In this document: piece by piece, positions 11,101-23,100 of the stretch
Layout: the number at the start of each line of letters is the position of its first letter
Position numbering within the stretch: the stretch's first letter is position 1
Origin: Siphonodentalium dalli
Lineage: Eukaryota; Mollusca; Scaphopoda; Gadilida; Siphonodentaliidae
Assembly (NCBI GenBank): GCA_032622095.1
Contig: CP136061.1
Coordinates: 88,964,983-89,028,982, forward strand
Direction: 5' to 3'
Length of the DNA stretch: 64,000 nucleotides
Notes under the pieces: generated by a model
What the model was told of the DNA's origin: nothing
The model's input: only the letters and a program-made list of their open reading frames with translations
The model's database searches: none
Program-made: the position numbers and the translations under genes

Positions 11101-14100
11101 TCACTATTATTAGAACAGGCCACGAGTTAATCTTTGAAATTTTGCAGATTTTGTATAGCATTCCCTACAAATAAATTGGATAGCAGAAATTTGAAATAGC
11201 ATCGCAAATTGTGATGCGAATCCAGTTAAATCGAGCCCTGGAACAGGCGGTCATGATTGCTCAGGAGATTTCAGATAGAGTTCTCCCACTTGTTACACTC
11301 TGCGAGCATTAAATGTCCCAAATTGACTGTATGATTATACCAGAAAATTGTCAATAAAATCTATATTAATTGATAGAAGCATTTCCAGACAGCGGTCTTC
11401 AATTCATATTTATTATTTTATACACCGGAAACTATATAAAACTTGTTATAGGAAGATATAGACCATGTTCAACCCTTTCTTTACTAAATGGATTCTCCCA
11501 TCAGACATAAAAGTGTACATTGAAAGGGTCAATTATGTCATCTGGAGGGATGTTCAGGTCGAATAATAAGCAGACAACAGACTGATAATATAAGATAATA
11601 CAAGTGCTGAATGGTTCCCATTGATTGGAGGGAAATGTTCATATAATAAGTTTAACTACGACCATTTATTGAACTTATTTTCAGAACATTTCCTAATAGT
11701 CGAGGTGGTAAGGCAGTAAAATTGGAGGAATCGTGCATTTTGTGATAAAATCATGAAACTTAGCATATACGTATCGGATCTTCTCTGGAATGTTTTGAAG
11801 CTTTGCGCTCAGCTCGGTTGTCATGGTTACCTACTCTTCAATGAGTACTTAGTAAAGAAAGGGTTAATAACAGTATATTCATCACAAGCTAGAATAGTCT
11901 GCATTCATTATTTTGTATGGATGTTTAGTCTTTGGCTGTTTGCTGAATCCATTATCGGAACATGCAGGCCTTACAATATGGTGCTGGACATTTATAGAAT
12001 GAGGTCCACAGAGGGTGAATCTAGTGAATGCTACCCCGAACAGTGGGCTAGCATCACCAAATTATTCCTCTGGGGACCTAAATCTGCATGGCATCATCTG
12101 CTACGGGAGACCTAGACACAGATTTAAGTTCCAAGAGGGTGTAGATGTGATGTGCACCCATTGGGCATCTCGATTATGCATTGAAAAAAATATGTTTCAT
12201 CTGCCAATTTGGGGATATAGAGAAACTAACCCTCTGGGGACCTCATTCTGCAAATTTCCACCACAATATTCTCAGCCTCCCATATGTACTTACTGTTCAT
12301 CATCATCAACTTTGGCAGGTTTATCGGCAGAATCACTGGTGACTGTTAATATAGGTGTATGTTTAGCATGGGGAGACGATGGCTGACTTCCCTTCCTATC
12401 TGGAAGGGGAGATAAATGGCTTGGTTTCTTAGGACTGGATCCTCCTGTAGCCTCGTCACTGCTGGCTGTATCTGGTTTCTTGTCCTGTAGGTTACCACCT
12501 AACCTAACTGCAATCTGGAATATAAAGTTAATCAAGTCTGAGTTTAGTGTGCCTGTCATTTGTAGAATGAGGTCCCCAGAGGGTAAATTTAGTGATGATA
12601 TCTCGCATAGTGGGCTAGCATCACTAAATTCACCCTCTGGGGACCTCATTCTGCTTAGGCCTCATATTCTCTGGAAAGTTTCCTTATTATCAAATTTCTA
12701 TAGAAACTTCTTCACACAGATTATATTTCTTGGCAGACGACACATTGCACAATCGAGGTTCCCAGTGGGTGTACATCACAATATTCACCATTTGGGAACT
12801 TCAGTCTATGTCTCCCATACCAGATAGGGCCATGCAGAATGAGGTGCACAGAGGGTGAATTTGGTGATGCTAGCCCACTATGCGAGATAGTGTAACTAAA
12901 TTCACCCTCTTGGGACCTCATTCTGCAGATGACAGACACACTAAACTCAGGCTTGAAGTTAATACTATCAGGGCTTTTGATTAGTGTAATTTGGGCACAT
13001 CACGGCAAACCATAGTTCAGGTAGGTCCAAACAAGAGCATCGCAAGGGGGTGGCAAAATACACCTGTGATAATTTCAATGAAAGTGTCAATGACCCTGAA
13101 GCTTAACTTGGAGAGAGGCTATTGTCAAATGTAACAGTTAATGGAGCGATAGGGAATGCAGAAAGTTGGTATGTCTATGTATACTAAACACCCCATAGAT
13201 TTAGTCATACAAAGAGTAAAATCCAAGATGGCCACTGGCAGCCATGTTTTTTAACATAATTCGGAAAAAATGGTACCGTACTGACCCGCGTTTAGGCCCA
13301 GGGGGCCTTTGTTTTATTTGAGCTCAAAAGTGGGCTCAAAAGTGGGCTTAAACTCGGATATGACCCTTTGCACGCCAAAAATCCTTATGAAAGCCGATCT
13401 AACGCCGATTATTTGGGAAATATACCCGGCTTCCAGATTAAGTAAAGGAAGTATTTATAAGTTACTTTGAGAAACTAATTTTTCAATTAAATGTGAATAT
13501 TAAAATATTATAATAACACTTTAAGTCTTGTAGTTTTATTGCCCAAAATTCCCATGTTAAAATGACACTATTATGTAAGCGGCAGTGTGGGTTATGGGTA
13601 AATCCCTTATCTTATAGTCTATAAGACGTCTATAGTTTATATCAATGTTCAGACTTAATCCGATTAGGAAAACAATAAACCCGGCGCTTTATTCGTGATC
13701 CATTGTCCACATAGAGGATGTTACAATATCGACTAATTGCATGTTTAACAAAGGCCAGTTAGTGTAATTATTTAACAGTACTGACAAAAGGCTTGTATTT
13801 CTGCTAAAACGTATAAAAAAAGAACCATTCTGAACTCCTCGACCTGTGACCTCTGGGTGTGACGGAATCTGACGAGGTTTGCCGAATGAAAAAAGCACGT
13901 GTTTGAATATTTAGAGTTATTGCTCCTGAATTGTTTATACTGTAAAACGTGAACAAAATGCAGTTTGATGTCGATAACCTTTATTTTGGTTTCGAGTGAA
14001 TAACGTTGACGTAGTTTGGAAGACAAGTTCCCCCGTCTGTTCCATTATTTTACCCACTGTGTGTTTACATAACCAAGAAGCCAGTTCTTTGTGTTTGGTC

Positions 14101-17100
14101 ACATGCATGAACATACCTACGGTACGTTGTCACTGAACACGAAAAATATGTTTTTACAGTACTGTAGTTGAATAGGTGCGCTTTGATTAAAGTATTACAC
14201 GCGCATAGCCGCACATGGTTTTTAAAGCTTGTTTGTTTGTTAACCTTTGGTTTCCCGCGGGAAGTATAATTGAATAAACAAATGAGAATTTAAGATTCAC
14301 TTTATTTTATTTCATTTAATATTATAACTTACCTACGAAGTATAACTTTCCATTTTTCGTGGCATTCTCGCCGTCACCGATCGTTTGCGAATATACTTCC
14401 CGTTATATTGGAATTATTTATTTGGGGAGTATCATTAGCAAATACATACTTACCACTGCTGAAATTGACCAAAATTTGGGGTGGGCTTAAACACGAATAT
14501 ACCCCTGTGCATGGAATTTGGCCAAAAGATATGGGTAGGCTTAAACACGGGCATGGGCTTTGAACCGGGTCAGTACGGTAAGTTCGCATCTAGAGGTCAC
14601 TCTGAGGATCCATATGAAGTTTGGAGACGATTGGATGAGATATGTGACCTGTAGGATGTGCTAAAGGATTTTGTCATACAAAGAGTAAAATCCAAGATGG
14701 CCACCATGTTTTTAAACAGAATTATGAAAAAAAAGTAAGCTCCCATGTAGAGGTCACCCCGACAGTGTTCGTGCTGTCGGTGGTGAAATTGACCGAAAAA
14801 CACATATCAAATATAATTTTATCAGTTTATTCACTGAGAAAACAAAAACAGGCATGCAGTATTTTAGAACTGTTATATTTTGCCACTGTGCAATGGTCAT
14901 GACATCAATGACTCGCCATGTGAGTTCAAGATATCATTAACCCTTTGAACCCTGGCTCCCCACAACGATCGACACCCTGACCCTGGGCTCCCAGTGGTAT
15001 TTTTTTATATTGTGGCCAGTGTTTAGATGTATGGTGTTGTTTATGTTCAAGTGGTGTCACATTTCTGAAACTTTAGATGTATGTTCCCCATGGACCACTG
15101 ATTATTTTACGATATGGTTACATTGCCACGTGGTCACTCCCTGGTAACGGTTGCTAGGCATCTACCCGATATTGAAAATAAAATACAATTATAGCTTTTA
15201 CGGTCGTAATTCAGCCCAAGGAAATGGCGTTTTTGATGCAGTCAACACCCTATTGTGAAATTTGAGATATATCTGGCCAGAAGTCTGATCCTAACTTGTA
15301 TTTAAGGGTAGCAACGGTTGCTAAGCAAATACCACAAATGATCAAATGACACCATTGCCCTGTAAATCCAATTGTATTATGCCCCAATTTAGACACTCTT
15401 GGCATGCACATGCTGATGGTTATGTTCAAATGGTGATACAGGTCTGACATTTTACAGGTATGTTCCCATGGGCCACTGTGTATTTTTGTTTAGAACGGTA
15501 TACTTTGCCACACGATCACTCCCTTATAACGGTTTCTAAGCATCTACCGGAACTGAAAGTATAGTGCAATTATAGCTTATAGCGTCGTATAATTCCGCGC
15601 TAAGAAACGGCATTTTCTATGCAGTCAATACCCTATTGTGAAATTGGAGATACATCAGGTCAGAAGATTTAACCTACATGTAGTTTGTATTTAAAGGTAT
15701 CAATGGTTGCTAAGCATATAGCCCAAGTGATCGAATGACACCACTTCCCTGAGCATTCAATGGCATTACGTCCCATTTTAGACATCGCCTATAGGGCACG
15801 GTGATGGTCATGTTCAAATGGTGCCACGAATCTTAAACTTTACATAATCGCTCAATAATGCACAATTTGACCACGTGTTTGTAATGTGCACGCGCAAGTA
15901 GATCGGACTAGATGGTATTGTGGCCATGCAACCCATTTCCACAGTACTACTCTGGTGCAATGTCAAAACATGCAGCTGTATAACGCAAATTTATGTACTA
16001 TGGAGATCCTTGATGTGATTGTATCATTTCACAAAAATCCATACATTTATCATTTTATCCAGCGCATGCGCGAAACAAATCGACTCAAATAAGAAACTGC
16101 GTGCGCCTTCCTCACATATGACAGAACACTGATTATATATGTAATACTAATTTAAACCAAAAAGAGTGATCGAAATGGTGTCTTTCTACAATCCTGCGAT
16201 CCGCGCAACAATGTAGAGCTTTACCCGAATCGCTTCAAATAATGTACGTTTGTTGAATTCTGCGCTGTGCGCATGCGCATGTTTTTCTACCCCAACTAGT
16301 CGGCAACAAACTCATACACATGCACCCATGGCACTGCTGAAGTTCCTTGGGATCATTTACATAGATATAAGTGGATATACCAATGGTTATAACATGTATA
16401 CACATGCTACATAGGTTTATGATGTCACTGAATGCTGCTGGCTGCTTTTGCAGCCAGTCGGGTGTATGAACGTTTTCTGGCTGGCCGCTTTTGCGGCCAG
16501 TCGGGTTCACAGGGTTAAGCAGTGACAGGGTTAACCATTTCTAAACTAAATACCCAATGATGAGTAGTTATCCCATAGGAAATGTTCAGATAATAAGTTC
16601 AACATACGACCATAGGCCATTTGTTTGTTGAACTTATAATCTGAACATTTCCCTCCAATGAAAATGAATCCGTCTGTACTTCTAAATATTATCATTTTGC
16701 TTGTCTGCCATCTGCCCATTTTTCCTGAAAACCCCTCCAAATAGATAATAGACTATTCCAATGTATACTTCTATAACTAAGTGGGAGAATCCATTTAGCT
16801 TGGAAAGGTTTAAGGAATGCACACTAACCTCGTTGTACCCATGTGAGAAAGCTAGGTCGATGGCTGTACTGGCATCCACATGCTTCTTCAGCGGACTAGC
16901 TTTATGATCCAGTAACTTCTCTATGACGGCCCTATCTTTTCTGCTCACAGCCCATGAAAGCGCCTGGGTAAGAAGACAAAAGAGATATAGAGAACCTACA
17001 GTCTCATAGCACATGAAAGCGCTTGGGTAAATATACAAAAGAGATAGAGAGAATACCAACAGTTTTTGCTTGAATATTATATGCTTGCCTATAAAACAAT

Positions 17101-20100
17101 GGAAAATCAGTGAAATGTAAATCGCTATATCTATCTCTTTGGATTAAAGTGAAATTGTGCTTTGTTATTTCACTGTCTGTTTCGATATTTCACTGTAGGG
17201 GTTGAACTAACATGTGCGGACAAGGCCAATACTGTGCACTAGCCAATAAAAAGCGACAAATTTATGACGGCTTGTAATCGTAATCAAACGATAATTCTAT
17301 GTTTGAGACACAGCGTGTCAATTTCAATAGCTCTTTCTTTCCGAATATTGTTCAATTTATTATTAATATACTATTAAAAGTGAAAATTCCGCATAATTTA
17401 GCAACTTTGAGCATTAATAAGGAGCAATTGTGTTATTAAATTCAATAACTCTTTCCAAATATAAAATAAAGATATAAAGAATACCTACAGTTTTTGTTTG
17501 AATACTTAAATATCTCATGAGTGTCTGGAAAGAAATATCAAATATTCACAAGTGGCTGTAAGTCTGATATTTATTTTCAGATATGATTGAGATGTTTCAG
17601 GTATTCAAACAATAAACTGTAGGTATTCTTTTTATTATATGCAGCTTATTTTGGCTCCAAGTTGCTAAGTTATTAACTGTACTTAATTAAAGAGCACACA
17701 TGTCAGTGTTTACAAACAGGAAACAACTGGTTGACCCAAATCTCTAAAAAGTTAGTGAAATAACGAAAGTTACAGTGAAATATGAAAGCTACAGTGAAAT
17801 AATGAAAGCTACAGTGAAATAACGAAAGCTACAGTGAAATAACGAAAGCTACTGTGAAATAACGAAGCTACAGTGAAATAACAAAAGCTAAGTGATATAA
17901 CAAAAGCTACAGTGAAGTAACGAAAGCTACAGTGAAATAACGAAAGCTACAGTGAAATAATGAAAGCTACAGTGAAATAATGAAAGCTACAGTGAAATAA
18001 TGAAAGCTACAGTGAAATAATGAAAGCTACAGTGAAATAACAATGTATTTCACAGTGGCTTCTAAGAGATACATAAGACGATCTACGTTTTGAAAATTTC
18101 CCACTATTTAATAGCCAAGCTTATTATAAAGGATTTATTACATGGCTGTTATTGAAAAACCCTGAATATGTGTCACAGTCCATTCATAAGGCCAAAATTA
18201 AATTTGTATTGTTTGTCCACTCCCTACCTACCCAAGAAAAAGCCATCATACTGGAAAAATTCTATAAGTCTGATAGACATGAAACTATATTTTATTGTCT
18301 AGCCATACATGTAAGATCATTTGAACCCTAGCGGACAATAACACATTCTGTGTAGATATGTTCATAGAGGGTCATACTGTCTTTTGATTGGACGAAGCGC
18401 GAACAAGTGTCAGAGAGTATAGTTTTGGCCATTACCCGGCAAGCGAAGTATCGACAGGAGTATCATCTTCAGACCACTACCGCCTGCTGACATCATGGTT
18501 GATGCGAGGCGAGAATTGTGGCAGGTGAACTATCGCCCTGACTAGTCTTTGAACTATTACCCGCATGCGGTTGGCACTGGGCACAAGCCTTGAAATAGGG
18601 TGTCTGTCATTTGCAGAATGAGGTCCCCAGAGGGTGAATTTAGTGATGCTACCCCGCATAGCGGGCTAGCATCACCAAATTCACCCTCTGGGGATCTCAT
18701 TCTGCTTACACCTCAGCAGAATGAGGTTCCCAGAGGGTGAATTTGGTGATGCTAGCCAGCTATGCGGGGGTAGCATCACTAAATTCACCCTCTGGGGACC
18801 TCATTCTGCAAATGACAGACATCCTATTTTCAAGTGTCATATATCTTTATATATAAAAATTTGGTGTGGTGACTCGGGGTACTCAGCCGGATGTTATAAA
18901 CGGCGTTAGTTATTCAAAATGTACATGTGATACGTGAGAAACCATGAATTCACACTGACCGTCCATCCTCTTGAATCTTGTTTGTCGATATTAGCACCAT
19001 TTTGTATGAGAAACTCCACCACAGATGGTCTTCCTTCTCTTGCAGCGTAAGTCAACGGTGTCATGTGGTATCTAGAAAGATTTATAAACTTCTCGTAGAT
19101 ATTATTGTAAAATAAATGAACAATATAAGTTAACATGGAGATTTGATACCTATTTTTAACCCTTTCTTGATGGGAGATTTGCTGGTGCAGCATTAATGAT
19201 ATTGGGCCAGTACATTCTCTTTGATATACAAGTCTCCAAAAGTAACTAAATACAATGTTAGTTCCCAGAAGATGAGTCCTAAGCAAAATAAGGTCCCCAG
19301 AGGAGAAACTTGGTGATGCTAGCCCGCATTCTGCAAATGTCAGACAAACTATTTCAAGACTTGATGAGCGGTTCAAGGTTATAAAGTGTTATTGGCTGCA
19401 TCAGCTGACATTTCTTAATTATTCAATGTTAGTTTTCATAAAGATCTTTAAAAGAATGTCCTTTTATCATTATGAGATTCCTTTTAGGTGCCATATACTG
19501 ATGAGGCATGGTTGCACACCTGAGCATCAGCAAACATACATGGGCCTTTGAATGTGGTTCTTCCATCCTTCACCACAGACCATGACGGATAATAATCTCA
19601 CCTGGGCTTTCGAATAACGATTTTCATAATTATCTCACCTGTCTCGAGCATTTACATCTGATCCGTGACTAACGAGGAGCGTGACGCAATCAAGAACATG
19701 TTCCTCTGCTTCTCTGGAAGCACAGGCGGCCATTAATACTGTATAGAGATCTAGAAGAAAATAAAACATGAGGTAAAAGAACATGGGGGGCATTAGTATA
19801 TAAAGAATACCTACAGTTTTTGTTTGAAGACCAAAATATCTCATGAATGTCTGGAAAGAAATATCTGCAAGCCGCGAGTGAAAATTTGATAGAATGTATA
19901 TCTTTCCAGCCACACATGAGATATTTCAGGTATTCAAACAACAAAAACAGAAGGTATACTTTTTGTTATATAAAGTGCCTTATTAATAATGCTCCAAGTT
20001 AACTCTTTTTTAATTAAATTATTAACACTACTTAATGACAGAACGCAACTGGTCAGTGTTTACAGACAGGAAAGTCTGGTATGTACTGGGCATATTGATT

Positions 20101-23100
20101 TATGCTCGCATAAAACGCCAGCAAGCTACAGTGAAATAATGAAAGCTACAGTGAAATAACGAAAGGTATTTCACTGTGGCTTCTAAGAGATAGATACGAA
20201 GATCTACATTTCTGTAATTTTCCGCTATTTTATAGGCAATGATAAAATACTGTATGGAGATCTGGAATAAAATAACATGAGGCGGCGATTAATAGTGTAC
20301 AGAGATCTGGAAGAATAATACATATAAAATATCCGCATAGTTTGACGAGAAACAACAAGATTTATTTTCGCAAGTATGATTTAGCAAATGGGGGATTGAG
20401 CTTTAGCGACATTGCCCCATTTGTTGAATCATACAAGTGAAAATAAGCCATGAATCTCGTCAAACTAGATATTTTTTTTAACAATTGCTTAAAAGTCATT
20501 AAAGCCCCGGTTCCATACCCCCGATTTCCCACCCCGAATGTTCCCGAATGACTCCCGAATCTTAATTTTGCAAAAATCGTGAAGTAAATTCGGGACGAGT
20601 CGGGACAGTGAATTTTTACCCCCGAACATGATCGGGGATATCGCTGCTATCGGGATCGATTCGGGACCATTCTGGACTCGCTCCCGACAGTTTTGAAATG
20701 TTCAAAACTATCGGGAACCAAGCCGAATCGCTCCCGATTTGTAAATCGTCGGGAGAAATTCGGAAGCAATTCGGCACCTATTCGGGAGTAGTCGGCAGTA
20801 TTCGGCAATATTCGGGTGGATATTCTGGAGTAGTCGGCAGTATTCGGTAGGTTATTCCCGAATTCGCCATGTATGGCTGCTTTTATACTGAGATCCGGTG
20901 TATCTGCAAAATTCGGCATCGATTCGGGACGTTCGGCAGCAATTGAATACCAATTCGGTATCTATTCGGCATTAATTCGGTACCAGTTCGGTATTGATTC
21001 GGGGTATTCGGCAACAATTCGGTGTAAGTCGGTAGTAATCTGTGCAATTTGGCAGCCACTCGCACGAAAGTTCGGGATAATTCTTGATCATTCGGGAAGA
21101 TATTAGGAAGCATTCTGGAATACTCGGCAATGTTCGGGACGATTAAATTTTGTCATAATTCGGCATCAGTTCGGCGGCTTTTTGGAATAAAACTCGTCCA
21201 GAATTCTCTCGAATGCTGCCGATTTGGTCTGGTCCCGAATTTGTGCCGAATATACTAATTCGGGACAGAAAATCGGGAATATGGAACCGGGGCTTAAAAT
21301 ATATTGAATTTTTTAAATGGGAAATCAATAGGGAATTTCTTTCGGAAAAATTTAAATCAATTGCAAGATTTTTAGTTCTTGTTCCGAGCACGTACCTTTA
21401 TTATGATAGTTGAAATAGCCCTTCTTGCTTTATTTTAGCACATGCTGTGGTTCATTTTGCAGCCTTTATTTATATACATGCAGTAGTCGACAATGGTGAT
21501 GGATAAAATAAATCAGTACCACATCAGTAGTACTGAGCATGGAAACAAGTGATCTATTATGTTCATTGACAGGTTGAACCCCCACCCCCCGCCCCAAGAA
21601 AATCATATTTAGTCCAGTTTAACCATAGGTTGCCTCGCATATATAAGAGAATACACTGGCTTAACAATATTTACCTTGATCGTGTAAGCCAGTGCATTCT
21701 CATATATACGAGGCAACCTATGGTCGACTCAGATATATAAGAGAATGCACTGGCACAGGGTCTTTAATGCTGCGCCAACGCAGCTCCCATCATGAAACGG
21801 TTAAATCTATTCATTCATTGTGATATAATATACACCAATTGGTCAAAAGCAATCAATATATGTAGACTGGTCTTAGTCTGACTTTCTATCAAAAATACAG
21901 TGAGGTGACAAAAAATAAATTGGATAAGTGATAATAATACAAGCAGTAAAGTTGAAAAAATAGTATATTTAAGACATATTATGGACTTGTTCGTGTGCGT
22001 GAAACTGATAAGTTAGTACTGAGGCGTTATGTCAACCTGGGAAAAAATAGTATTCTACTAACATCGCTGCAAATTTCAAAGAAATCGACCATACCATTCC
22101 ATAGAAAACATCGTCTGAAGTACGCTTAATTGTAAATATTTACATCTGGATTCGGGATGCAACTATCGGCGATAAACACACACGAATGATTTCGCAATCG
22201 AGAGTCATTGCATATAATTAATTTATTAGAATGACGGTGTGTGTTGTCAATTTGGATTAATATTTGTAAAAATAACTACTTTGAGCAAGATTGTTCTCCA
22301 TTTCTATTTGATCACCTTACCGGAGTGTTTCGTTTCACATCACTTTAATTGTATTGGACTGTAGTAACAATGGACTATAGTAACAATGGACTGTAGTAAC
22401 AATGGACTGTAGTAACAATGGATTACCTTTATGGAATTTTGGATCTGCTTTACTCTCCAGTAACAATTTGCTGAGATCAGCATTGGCTGATCTTGAAGCA
22501 TACATGAGGCAAGACCAACCACATCTAAGCACGCCGTTAACATCTACACCTGTTTAAAATAACAACACATCATTAACATCTTCTGTATGCTTGTATGAAA
22601 TAACGTCACACATTTAGGTTAGTAATCAGTCTGATGACATTTCGTAGAGTTTTCATTTCCCAACACGGGATTCCACATCAGGAGCGCCAATCATAACTCA
22701 CTATTATTAGCACCAAGATAAAGGAGTCAATCGAAACTCACTATTATTAGCACCAAGATAATGGAGTCAACCGAAACAATTAACGTAGTGCGATGTGATG
22801 TTTTTTAGGACATAAAATAAAAAACATTCATTACCCTGTGATGTTTTTTAGGACATAAAATAAAAAACATTCATTACCCTGCAGGGAGCCCCACACATAT
22901 ATAGAAGCATATAGAAGAGTGTCGTCTGCTCATGTTTGTCTGGGGCTCTGTATGGGTGAAATTATAAAATTGTTAAAGAATACAAGAACAAATTATTAAA
23001 ATTGTAAAAAATTGTTAGGCCAATGCATTCTCTTATATATGCGAGGCGACCTATGGAGAATGCATTGGCACAGGGTAAAAAAAATTCCGAGAAATGAAAA

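Noticed and set aside
13689-14026. Open frames of 69-84 codons inside the 1.3-kb transposon
   Set aside because: No transposase motif; the element appears non-autonomous.
17755-18045. CRISPR-like regular repeats
   Set aside because: Units are contiguous 20-mers without unique spacers, and this is an animal intron; it is a minisatellite.
20647-21113. Open frames of 76-90 codons in the TTCGG region (LPNTADYSRI-type proteins)
   Set aside because: They exist on both strands only because the TTCGG motif lacks stops; no splice signals or conserved domain.
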